From the NCBI GenBank assembly GCA_026770575.1, contig MU657259.1, positions 104,738 to 153,582 of the forward strand: DNA of 48,845 nt, read 5' to 3'. Under the pieces are notes generated by a model that saw only the letters and a list, made by a program, of their open reading frames with translations, did not search any database and was not told the origin of the DNA. Below, in pieces: positions 1-10,146 of this stretch; within the stretch, counting starts at the first letter, position 1, and each line of letters opens with the position of its first letter. Origin of the DNA: Pelagophyceae sp. CCMP2097 (lineage: Eukaryota > Sar > Pelagophyceae). Position numbers and translations under genes: made by a program.

Positions 1-1174
1 ACACCGAGTTCCGACGTCAGCGGGTCCGTGCAAACCAAGCACCGAACGCGATTGGAAAGCGACAGAGCTTCGAGGGCGCGATAGCGAGCTTTGCGGTGCA
101 TCCTCGGTCGCCGCCGACGCACGACGCCGACGTGGGGCCTGCACCGCCGCCGCGCGGACAGGTCGTCGCGGCCTGTTGAAGAGGAGAGAGCGAGAAAGGA
201 CCAGAGAGATTGGCCAATTTCGAAGCGTATGAGGGCCCTGTGGGCCGTGCGAGGTCGAGGCTTGTTAAATCGCGTTGCGCGCATTGGAAGCGGTTAATAA
301 GAAGGGTCTACTTGGAATACGCGCTCAAGGCCCGAACCTTAACGGCGTCGAACTGCACGCGTGGTTGCCGCTAGTGTGATCCCCATTCTCTTTCAGTGAG
401 CCTCGTGACGTGTGATGGTAAACGGACGACCCGGTCCAACGGACCACCAAAATCCAACGGACCTCCTTCGCTTCAATTCGCTTCAGGGTCCGTTGGATTT
501 TTGCGGTTGGATCGGGCGCAAAAAATCCCAAGAGGGGAACTGACTTTCCCATCAAATCCAATGGGCAAGTGCGTTGACGAGGACACAACGTTCTTCTTCT
601 CCTGAACCTCGACGACAGCATCTCTTGCTGTTGGAGGATCAAGCCGACCCGCGGACCCGAGGGCACGCGGGCGGTCTAGTGATGTGTATTTCCTTAAGTA
701 TATTTTACCCCCCGTCCTTGATGTTCAGTCTCGGCTGCCTCTTGGATCAAGTGGTTTTCTCACCCCCGTAAGCCATCCCCCGCGTTGAAATTTCCCCCAA
801 ATCCAGCGGTGCGGATGGCCGCAGTGCAAAGTGATGGAACTTGAAGTTGAAGCCTGCTTGTCCGCCTCGTTGCGCACCTCGGCCCATCATTCGGGGAGTC
901 CAGAGTCGACGTCCTTCGGAAACGCGGCGCGGGTGTCAGCGCGGGACTCACGGTGTAGCGACAAAGCAATTTGCAGTTGCACGGGATTCTTTTGTATACG
1001 ACATCAGCAAGGGCACTTGAACTCGAGGACAGAGAGATAACGGCCCTAGGGTGCTCAACCTCCATCCAAACCAAAGTTTGCCTACGTATTTTCGCAGCGA
1101 GAGAGAGCGAAAAACGGAGGCTCTCCATTGCGCGCTAAAGAGGCATTTTCGACGCTGCGCGGCGCCAGGACAGC
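1..1174. other. Gene-poor left flank
   Basis: I see no convincing coding exon here. Short open frames on both strands are of low complexity or arginine/serine rich and match no family I know. The stretch holds a foldback at 449-501, described separately, and several copies of the motif CCAACGGACC. The last few hundred bases presumably carry the promoter and 5' leader of the gene starting at 1175. Confidence 0.5.
449..501. repeat. Foldback with perfect 15-bp arms
   Basis: AAAATCCAACGGACC at 449-463 is the exact reverse complement of GGTCCGTTGGATTTT at 487-501, with a 23-bp loop. A third copy of the core (TCCAACGGACC) lies just upstream near 435-445. It could be a short non-autonomous element end, a hairpin in a transcript, or chance. 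No target-site duplication was identified. Confidence 0.7.
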
Positions 1175-2584
1175 ATGGACTACCTCTTCTCCAAGCCGTC
1201 GGTGAGAGGCGGCGCCGGGCCGCGGCAGAGTCTGTGCGAGCAACGCCTGGCGGCCCGGGAGCGTCCAACTCTCGAAAGGATTTCGGTTCCAGAGGCCTCG
1301 CCCGGGAGGACCCGTCCGAGGCTGCCCCCACTCTAGTTCAACTGCTGCGGCGACCCGTACCACGACCCATCGACGCTGAGCGGGCACGGCACGTCTAAGA
1401 ACACGAGGCAGTTCCAGACGGCTCCCCCTAAGAAGGGCCAGACGTCCAACCCAATCGGCTACGGCCCGCTCGAATTCAAGGGGCTCTACCTGCCGGGCAA
1501 GGAGCAGTTCCAGGAGACGTTCAAGCTCCAGGCGCAGCGCAGGCTCGACGGCAAGAAGAAGTTCGGCACGCCAAACGGCTTCGGCTACTCCTCGCCCATG
1601 AAGAAATCGCGCGGATGCGGCGTCTTTGGCGCAACGCGCCGCTCGTCTGTCTCGAGTCGAATGCCGGACGACCGGGACGAGGAAGCTGCGCGCCGGACGG
1701 CGGCCTTGCCGGCCCTCGGTTGCCGTCGGCGCCGGACGCTGCTTGTTTCAGGTCGTCGCCCGGCGACGTGTGCGGGACGTTTGGCGGCGCCGTCGAGCAC
1801 TCTTCCGACGGCGTCGATAAAAAGGGCGACCCGAAGAACAAGGTCGACGTCGAAGGGATCATGGTGCGTCCCAGAGGGCCACGCGGCGCTTCTCTGGCCG
1901 CAAAAACGTGCAAGCCTTTATAGGGGCGGCGCAACATCCAGACGTCGCCGTCGAAGCGCGGCGGCTACGGCGTCGCGGGGACGCTCATTGGGGGCCAGGT
2001 GGAGTACGTCTCGAGCGCCTACGACGCCTTGGACGAGCAGGCGCGCGTGGCGCGGCGCGTGCACAAGGGCCTCATGGGCGAACGCAAGCCCTTCTCCTCG
2101 ATGAGCAGGCAGACGGAGCCTGGCCCCGCGTCGGCGATGTAAAGTCGCGGAAGCCGGACCGTCGCGGGGACGGCGGCGCGCGAGTTGCCGGCGCCGCGCC
2201 GTACCGCGTTTCGTCAGGTTCTTCGACGCGCATGACCACTGTGCCGTGTCGAAGATCCACGGCAACGACGGCTCGGCTTTTGCGAACCAGCCCATGCACG
2301 CCGAGAAAGAGCGGCGCAGCTCGGACATTGAGCGCATCTTCCGGCCCTCGAGCCCGGCCAAGGTCGGTCACAACGGCGCGCTCAACGCCTTCCCAGAGGC
2401 GCTGCCCGAGCCCTTTGACGAGCGCGTTTTGCGCCGGTCGCAGATGCCGCTGCGGCGGCAGCCCGCGGCGGAGAGCAACGTCGGCCTCTCTGCAGCCATC
2501 CTCGAGCGCAAGCCCTTCCGGCCCACGTCGTGCCCGCGCACCGGAGTGTCGCGGCCCATGTGCACCGTCGGCATTCGCGCGTAG
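1175..2584 (+). CDS. CFAP96: CFAP96-like (C4orf47/UPF0602) ciliary protein
   Basis: Five exons: 1175-1201, 1337-1608, 1752-1863, 1924-2138 and 2218-2584, giving 330 residues with consistent phases. The protein opens MDYLFSKPS and carries the family landmarks in order: GDPY, a FxLQAQRRL helix, CGTFGGAV, GGYGVAGTLIGG with a following YDALDEQAR, FFDAHDH and IFRPSSPAK. These match the layout of vertebrate C4orf47 (FSE..., GDKY, GYGYxxxxIG, FDxNPY, FKPSSPGK), a microtubule-associated protein of cilia and centrosomes. Family assignment rests on remembered motifs, not a search. Exon 2 must end before a GC dinucleotide (GCGCGG at 1609) for the frame to continue; there is no usable GT. The gene implies a flagellum or flagellated ancestor. 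Confidence 0.75.
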
Positions 2585-2726
2585 CGCTGCCGCCCGCCCT
2601 CCCCGCTTGCGCGCCGCGCGCGCCCGAGGGACCGCCCGGAACGTCGTGCTCGACTTAATAAACTTTGAGCCTCCCGAGGTGGCGCCGCGGCGCGTCGGGC
2701 GCTCCTTTGCGAAAATGGCCTGCCGG

Positions 2727-4965
2727 TCATGGCTGCGGCTCGAGGAGGTAGCCGTTTTGCTTCCAGTCGCCCACGGCGCGCTCGGCCGCGAAGAGCTGCT
2801 GCACCATCTCGTGGTGCTTGGCGAAGAGGTCGTCCATCTTCCCACGGACGCGGGCCACCGCGGCAGCGTCGCGGTCCGCGAAAACGTCGTCCTCCAAAAG
2901 CTTCTTCACCTTGTTGCCTAAAGGACGCTTCTTCGAAAGACGGCGGAAAGACCTCCGTCTTGAAGAAGAAAAAAGACGCTCTCTCTAGCTCACGGTGGAG
3001 GTCCATGACGTGGTCGAGGATGGACGGCGCCTTGGCCTCGGGCGGCGGCGGAGGTTGCTCCGCGGCGACAAAGTTCGACGCCTGAAGCGGGCAGTCGAGA
3101 AAAGCGGTCCACGCGCGTGGCGGCCGGGGAAATAGGGACTCACGGCAGCGGCGCCGGTCGCGGCGGCGGCGGGCCGCGCCTGGCCGCCCTGCGCGAGCGC
3201 GAGCGCCTGAGCCGCCTGGTGCGCGGCCTGCGCCTGCAGCTGGTGCGCCGCGTGCTGTGCCTGCAGCGCCGGCGTCGACCTACGAGCGGCACGATCTTGG
3301 ATCACCCGCCTTTCATATCTTCGGCGGCGGTCCTCGAGCCTCGAATGCCGTCTCAGCCATTCCTCCGAGGGTCCGGTTCTTCGACGTGCGGGCGCGGCCG
3401 CTCGCCGCCGCTCGCCGACTGCGACGGCGCGGCCGTCTGCGGAGACTGAGACGTCGAGGACGGCGGAGCGCGCGCGCTGCACGGCAAGGATGTGCCCATT
3501 CGCGCCGTCGACGAGGGCGACGGCGCCGGCGCCGCCGACGAGCTCGCCGCCGACGACGAGGCGCGACGGCGCGGGCGCCTGGCCGGCGGGGACGTGCTTT
3601 GGCTGCGGGCAAAACATGACGGACGTCGCGGCGGCCCACGGCACGGCCAATTCCTCGAGCGACCGGTCCGAGACGACGACGCCCGTCTCCGCGTCGGCGA
3701 GGACCACGCGCTTGCCACCGCAGAGCGCCACGAGCGCGCGCGGCCGCGACAAGGCGCCCTGCAGAGCCGAGTACGAAGACGACGACAGCGCCACGGACGT
3801 CGCCGTCGAGCCGCAGGGCAGCCGGATGGTGCGGAGGACGGCGTGGACGTCGTCGGCCGCGTCGTCGCCGGCGCCGCCGGCGGCGCCCGCCGCGCGCGGC
3901 GCGCCCAGCGCGGGCGACGCTGCCACAAGAGCGAGGTCGACGATATCGACGCCGTCCCCGCGCGCCACGCCGAGCCAGTCGCCGCGCGCGGACCACGCCA
4001 CGCCCAAGCACCTAAAGACGGCCACGTCTTCGGCAAGCAAACCGTCGTTCGCATACGACTCGTGCCCCTTTGCCATGCCGCTCACGACTGCGCCTTGGCC
4101 GCCCTCGCTTCAACGGTTTGCCACTGTCATCGCCGGGCGCGGCGGCGCGCGGCGTCGCCACGAGCGCGCCGTCGCGCGCCGCCAAGGGCCGGTCAGCGGA
4201 GATGCCGGCGAAGGGTGTCCGGTGCGACCACCGCTCGCCAAAGCCGCGCAGGCGCACGAGCTGCAGCGTCTCGCCTACGCGTTCGCACCGTCGGCAGGGC
4301 TCCATCACATCGGCGACGGACCTTTGTACGCGTCGAGGACCTCCACGTAGCCGTCGAGCCGGCTGCACGCGAGGCGCTCGCCCTTTTCGTCGCGCGAGAA
4401 CGCGACGCAGACGACGGGCGCGTCGCGCTGCACAGACCACGCCCGCGCGCCCTGCGACAGCGGATTCAAAGGACGACGGTGCGGCGTCTCGAGAGTGCAT
4501 GCACCAAGGTTCCGGTACATAGACCGCGGGTCGGGAGAGACTCGCCTTTTGGACTTCGCTCACGCAGACGAACCCCGGCACCGAGGCGCCCGCGAGGGGC
4601 TGCTGCGGCTGCGGCGCGCGCCCCGCGCACGCCTAGATCGCCGCTCGGACGCCGCGAGGACGAAGCGGCGCGTAATCTCCCCTCTTTTCAAACGAGGCGG
4701 AAACGCACCACGCGGAGGCCGTCGTCGGCCCAGACGACGGCCTCGACGCCACAGCCGCGCGTGCCCTCGAGCTCGCAGTTGAGGACGGACGACGTCTGCA
4801 CGACGGCGGCGCCTACGTCCGGCGTTCCGCCGCCGTCGACGGCCTTTTGCCGCGACGCGGCGCACCGTTGTTGCCGGACCGCGCGATGCAGACGCGGTCG
4901 CCGTTGGGCGAGAGCGTCACGGCGACGGCGCCCTCGCACTCGACGACGTTTAAAGAGGAGAGCAT
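2727..4965 (-). CDS. WD40-repeat protein with Gln/Ala linker and C-terminal helix
   Basis: Eight exons on the minus strand: 4965-4866, 4812-4709, 4632-4564, 4451-4322, 4274-4125, 4087-3144, 3081-2994 and 2917-2727, coding for 591 residues. All introns are GT-AG and the phases agree. Beta-propeller blades are visible: VTLSPNGDRVCIARS, VEAVVWADDGLRVV, VVCVAFSRDEKGERLACS, FAGISADRPLAARDG, LGVAWSARGDWLGVA, VLDVSVSADGRAVAVG. A Gln/Ala-rich stretch (AQHAAHQLQAQAAHQAAQ) and a proline-rich EQPPPPPEAKAP linker follow. The last ~60 residues form a predicted helix (KMDDLFAKHHEMVQQLF) ending YLLEPQP. I do not recognise the subfamily. The shape suggests a scaffold subunit. The long sixth exon might hide an in-frame intron near 3350-3420, where the protein turns arginine rich. 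Confidence 0.8.
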
Positions 4966-5355
4966 GGTATCCGAGCCCGCCGAGACCGCCACTCGTCGGG
5001 TGCACGCCGCGCTCGGACCGCCGGCGCTCTACCGCAGCCCGGGGGAGATCGATAGACCCTCCGAGTGCAGCGGGCTCGTCGAGCGCTCGAGGGTGGCTCT
5101 CGGACACGCGGCGCGTCACGACGTGTTGTCGGTGTGTGTTTACCCAGCGTTTTTGCGAAGGAAAACTTTTCGTTTTTCAGGAACTTGTGCACGCCGCTCG
5201 CGCGGGTTTTCCGTCGCGACGACCTCGACTGACAGTACCCCTCTCCTTGCCGACGGGGGCTCTCGATGTCGTGGCGGGTGCATTAGTCGTGCGAGCCTCG
5301 AGTCCGCCTGGCGGGCCTTGGGTCCGCCTGGCGGTCGGCGGGCGGCGGTGCGTCG
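4966..5355. other. Spacer between two minus-strand genes
   Basis: The 390 bp between the WD40 start codon and the stop of the next gene must hold that gene's 3' end and the WD40 promoter. I see no coding exon. A T-rich patch lies near 5160-5180. Confidence 0.4.
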
Positions 5356-6493
5356 CTAGCGGTTGTAGCCCATCTTCTTCTGCTTCTTGTCGGCGCGGCT
5401 GATCTTTTCCTTCTTCTGCACGGCGGCGCCGACGTGGCCCTGCGCAAGCGCGGCGGCGTACTTTTGCAGCAGCGTCGCCGTCAGGCGGCCCTGAGAGTCC
5501 TCCTGGAAGCTCAGCAGCGCCTTGCCGCTGTCCACGACCTCGAGGTCGCGCGCGTCCGAAGCCGAGATCAAGCCCGCCTCGACGAACGCCGTGCACTCGA
5601 ACGCGCGGCCACCGTGGCAGGCCAAGAAGCGAATCTCGCCAGCGGGGATGTCCTCGTCCTGGGCCAAAAGGCGCGTCGGGGCCGTGGCCCAGCCCTCGCC
5701 ATCCCTGCAGCGGACCCACTTGCCCGCGGCGGCGCCCTTTGTGCGCAGGTTCTTCTCCCAGCGCTCTAAATGCTCGCCGCAGTCGCTCAACTGGACCGTG
5801 CCGAGTGCGTCGATGCCAAAGTCCCGCGGGAACCAGGCGTTTCCGCTCCAGAGCTCGTCGGCCTTGCGTCTAGCCGCCTCGGCGTCGAGGCGCTCCGCCG
5901 CGCCGGAGTCGGTCAGCCGCAAGGCTCCGTCGACCAACGCCAGCTGGTCCGCCGTCGCCAGCGCCGCGCAGAGCGCCCAGAGCCAGCGCAGCATCGCCGC
6001 GACCAAGCCCTCGCGGCCGCACTCCGCCGACCACGGCCTTAAAGCCAGGAGCACCTTCAAGAAGGGGGACAGCGGCACCGCCGCCGCCGGGCCGGCGTCG
6101 CTCTGCGCCGCCTCGGCGGGCGCCGGGGCCGCCAAAAAGGGGGTGGTTTCGGGGACGTCTTCTTCTTCGAAGACTTCCTCGTCGTCCTTCTTGGGCTTCT
6201 TGGCCTTTGCGCGCTTGTCCATCGCCGCGCGGGCGCGCGCGGCCACGTCGGCCAAGTCGCGCGCCTCGGCCGCTTGCTTCTCCTTTTTCTCCAACGCAGC
6301 CGCGCGCTTCTTCTCCTCGCGGGCGAGGACCGCGTCCTCGTCGTCCTACGCGGCGTGCCGTCGTCGTCGTCGCCTCATTTCGGCGGTGCCGCACCTCTGG
6401 CGGCGCGGCGCCCTTCATCTTCTCAGCCGAAGACTCTGCAAGCGAGGCAAAGTAGTCGTCGTCATCCCCGCCCTTCTTGCCCTTCTTGCCCAT
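5356..6493 (-). CDS. Lysine-rich protein of unknown function
   Basis: Two exons, 6493-6395 and 6345-5356, separated by a 49-nt GT-AG intron (donor GTGCGG), coding for 362 residues. The start MGKKGKKGGDDDDYFASL resembles the first residues of eIF5B, but the rest has no GTPase motifs. A lysine/glutamate/alanine helical segment follows (about residues 35-95), then an acidic EEVFEEEDVPE stretch. Next comes a compact region with conserved-looking tryptophans and cysteines (LWALCAALATADQLALVDG, NAWFPRDFGIDALG, ERWEKNLRTKG, KWVRCRDGEGW, FLACHGGRAFECTAFV). The tail is basic (KISRADKKQKKMGYNR). No signal peptide or membrane segment is visible. It is probably nuclear, nucleolar or ribosome-associated from composition alone. 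I do not recognise the family. Confidence 0.75.
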
Positions 6494-6727
6494 GACTACA
6501 ACTGTGACCGCGCCGCGACGAGAAGGCAACCCGGAGTGCGAAAATCGCGATGGAAAATGGCTTAGATCCAAGCCTCAACCAAGGGCCGGTGCGTACACGT
6601 TCCAGGAACTCAGGAACGCAGGAACTGGCGCACGGTTGAGCTCCGCCGGCGGGGCGCCTCGGGCCGCCGCGAGACCATCTAGGATCCGCCGCGATATTTT
6701 CCGTCTCGCAGTCGCGCGACTGTCGCC
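6494..6727. promoter_or_regulatory. Shared divergent promoter region
   Basis: The 234 bp between start codons of two divergently transcribed genes must contain both promoters and leaders. I cannot point to a TATA box. Confidence 0.45.
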
Positions 6728-9700
6728 ATGGTTGACCGCACGCGGAGTTTGGTCAAGGCCAAGTCGATGCTTAAAAGCAAAGGCAGGGCCCGCGCCAAGA
6801 CCACGGTGGACTCGGACGTTGTCAGGAGGGGCCCAAAGGCCAGCGACAGCGAGGAGACGACGCCCTCGAAACGAAAGGTCCGACGCTTGTTGAGTCGCCC
6901 GACCGCCCCAGGCGCCGCCGCTCAGGCCGTCGCCGCTAGGCTTCCAAGGCGCCGGCGCGCGTGGCGAAGCAGTGGTCGCGGCCCGAGGAGTGGGTCGAGT
7001 GCTGGGTCGAGCTGCGAAAAAAAAAGGATGCCTTTGGCCAAGACTGGGCCAAGTGGCCGCAGCTGCCGCGGCGGCGCGCGACGCTCCTGGGAAGCTCGCT
7101 CTACGCGATGCGCGACGAGGCGTCAGCGGAGTCGGGGTTCTGGCGCGGGCGGAGGCACGAGTGCGTCGGGGCCAGAAACCCTGTGGGCCACGGCGACGTC
7201 CACCGCCACATGGACGCGCGCGCAGCCGACGCGAATGCGCCAACGCGCACAGCAACCGTGGTGCCGCCCGAGTGGCTGCTGCAGCGGCCGAGAAGGGCGG
7301 ACGAACTCATCGCAAAGGCCGTCACCGTCGAGCAATGGTGCGCCGTTGCGCCGGTTTGGCGGGTGCCCACTCCGCGACTGCGGACGCTCCAGGCTCAAGG
7401 AGACGATCTTCGAGCGGCGGCTGAAGCGCGAGTGCGCGCGCGGGACGACAGCCGCCGCAGAGGTGGCGACGCGCGTGGATGCGCTCTTCGCGTCGTTTGA
7501 CGCAGACGGCTCCGGCTCTTTGGACGCGTTCGAGTTCAAGCGGCTGCTCTCCAAGCTCTCGCCGCCCGACGCCGAGTACTCGAGCGTCGACGTGGCTTGG
7601 CTTGTGGGCGTGCTGGACCGCGACGGGGGCGGCTCGATCTCGCTCCAAGAGTTGCAGCACTTTGTGGAAAGGCCGCCGCGCGTCGGCGTCAGCGCCTCCG
7701 TCGAGTGAGTGCATCCGTGGCCGAAGCGCTTCCTGAAGCCGCCGTCTTAGGTTCCACGGCGAGCAGGCGGAGGACCTGCACACGACTCTGAGAAGACTGT
7801 ATGATCCAAAAGGTCTTGCACCAAAGTTCCATCCGATGTACACTTTAAAGGCGCTGCTGCTGCGCGACTCGTTCAAGTTCCTCCCGCAAGTGCGTAAACT
7901 GCTCGACTTTCTCTGGAAGGAAATTGACTTGGATAAGTCTGGTCGAATCGAAGAGGGCGAGTACGTCGCCATGCACCGCAGCATGTGCACCGTCATGCTC
8001 GACCTCAAACGCATGGACGCCGCCTCGCTCGGCGCAATCGGAGGCGGGCCTATAAACGACGAGGTCCATTTGAAGCTGGCGCTGGACGACTGGGCCATCG
8101 ACCACCAGGGATTCTCCTTCCTCGACTACAACCGCTTCGTCTCCTGCTGGTTCCAGGTCGCGGACCAGTTCACCGAGAAGATCGTCGCCAGCGAGCGAGG
8201 AGCCGCGCCCGAGAAAAAGGCGGGCAGGACGGCCATCCCAGTCGCGAGCGGCACACCGTAGGTACACTGCCTTCCTCACCAAGATGACCAACAAGCTCTA
8301 CCCGCCGCCGGACTTTGCCCGCCTCGAGGAGGAGCGCCTGGGGCGCGAACGAGAGCAGGCGGAGCGCGAAGCGGCCGCGGCGGACGCCGCCGCGTCGGAA
8401 CTCGAGGCGGCGCGCCTCGCGTCGGAGGGAGACGCGGACGCGGCCCGCGCGCGGGCGGCGGAAGAGGCGGAGCGCACGGCGGGCCTCGTCGCTCGCCACG
8501 ACGCCGGGTCGTTTGTCGCCGTCGGGCTCCAGGCGCAGTTCCGAGGCGGCCGCGGCCGCGCGAAATCCGACGCGCGGCGCGCCGACGACGACGCGAAACG
8601 CGAGACGCTGCGCCGCGAGAAGATGTCGCGCATCAATCGAGCCTCGCTTACAGAATCCAAGCGGCAAAACGCAGAGGCGGACGCTGCTGCCGCGGCCGCC
8701 GAGAAGGCGGCCGCGGAGCTCGCGGCGCTCGAAGAGCTCGCGGCGCGGAGGGCCGCGGAGCTCGCGGCGCTCGGCGACCTCGACGAGGACGCGCCGCTGT
8801 CGGCGTTGATCCCGGTCGTCGCCATCGCGGCGCCCGCGGCGCCCGTCGCCGAACCCGAGCCCGAGCCCGAGCCGGAGCCAGAGCCAGAGCCGGAGCCGGA
8901 GACCGTTGAGGACCTGCTCTTCGCGGACACCGACGACGAGGTCCGTGCCGCCTGCCTTGCCTCGGTGCCTCGGCGAGGCACCGGCCGCGGGACCTCTCGA
9001 CTCGAAACGCTTAGGCGCCTTATGTGCCGGACCCGCTTCTGCTGGACCGGGCGCGGGCGATGCTCGAGGACCACGCGGCCAAGTGCATCGCGAGGGCGTT
9101 TACGCATTGGTTCCACGAACGGAAGACTCGCAGGACGCTCGCCCTCCTCGCCGCGCTCGCGGCGAGGGGCACGCGGCCCTCCAAGTTCAAAGGCGGCGGT
9201 GCGCCACACCCTCGTCACAGGCGCTCCCCTGCGACGCCTTTTCCCGCCGGCGCGCAACGCCTGAGGCGCCTCGTTGCGCAGGCTTCAAAGACGACTCGGA
9301 CTCGGACGGCCCGGAGGAGGACGACGATTGCTGGGCACCGTCGCTGCGGGCCATGCCCTGCGTCTTCTGCAGGTCGGGCGTCGTCTGCACGTGCTCGACG
9401 AACTGCGGCGCGGCGGCGGTGCGCGCGAGAACGGCTTCGACGACGATGCGCCGCGCGCAGACGGCCGCAGACGCAACGCGCGCGCCGCGCACGGCGCCGC
9501 GCGCGCGCGCGCACACGACGCCGGCCAAATCGCCCGGAAAAGCGCGGCCGCCGACGCCCACGGCCTTTCTGGCGTGCCCCGTGACAGAGGTCGATATCGA
9601 CGCGGCGTACGCGCGGCGCGAGCGCCACGTCGACGAGTCGCGGCGCCTCGTCAAGCTGCGCGCGCTCGGGCGCCGCGGCACACGCATGGACGCGCAGCTC

Positions 9701-10015
9701 TCGCCCGTGCCGTCGCCCGCGAGCACAAAGCGCTCGCTGCCGTCGCCCGCGGGCGCCGCGCGCTCGCTGCTGCCGGGGCTGCCGTCGCCCGCCGCGGAAG
9801 GCGCGCCGTCGGAGCACTTTTTCGCGTCGGCGTCGAGCGGCCAGCTCCGGGAGCGGCGAAGGCCGTCGCCGCTCGTCTCCGCCAAGCCCGGCTCCGCCAA
9901 GGCCGCGGCGCGCGGCCCAAAGGGCGACCCGGCGCCCGGCTCTTCCTCTGTGCGATTCCAGGGCGACTTGCCCTGGCAGAGCCCACCTCACTTCGCGTGG
10001 ACCGCACAGCCATGA
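6728..10015 (+). CDS. EF-hand calcium-binding protein with coiled coil and IQ-like motif
   Basis: Seven exons: 6728-6877, 6940-7337, 7393-7704, 7751-8194, 8262-8940, 9015-9198 and 9282-10015; 966 residues with phases that agree. Three canonical EF-hand loops are visible: DADGSGSLDAFE, DRDGGGSISLQE and DLDKSGRIEEGE. A charged coiled coil follows (FARLEEERLGREREQAERE and onward). After it come a run of about nine Pro-Glu units near 8850-8905, an IQ-like helix (AKCIARAFTHWFHERKTRR), a Cys-rich patch (CVFCRSGVVCTCSTNC) and a basic, Ser/Pro-rich tail. It is likely a Ca2+-responsive cytoskeletal or axonemal protein, but I do not recognise a named family. The join from exon 4 to 5 needs a GC donor at 8195. 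If that is wrong, the locus could be two genes: one stopping at 8262, and one starting at ATG 8284. Confidence 0.7.
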
Positions 10016-10097
10016 CGCCTTGGATGTCACATGTATTTAATCGTTGTCGAATCAGTTGTATCACACACGGTCTCGACGCCTCGGCGCGGACTCCGCG

Positions 10098-10146
10098 GGG
10101 GCGTCACTGCGTCGCGGGAAGCTCTGGGGGCGTCACTGCGTCGCGA
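10098..10146. repeat. 29-bp tandem duplication over a stop codon
   Basis: GGGGCGTCACTGCGTCGCG occurs twice with a 29-bp period at the 3' end of the double-PHD gene. Because 29 is not a multiple of three, the second copy is read in another frame and supplies the TGA at 10104-10106. Confidence 0.7.

Noticed and set aside
4700..4870. Possible GC donor in the first WD40 gene at 4864
   Set aside because: A canonical GTGCGC donor at 4865 with the acceptor TAG before 4812 gives the same blades in phase, so no GC donor is needed.
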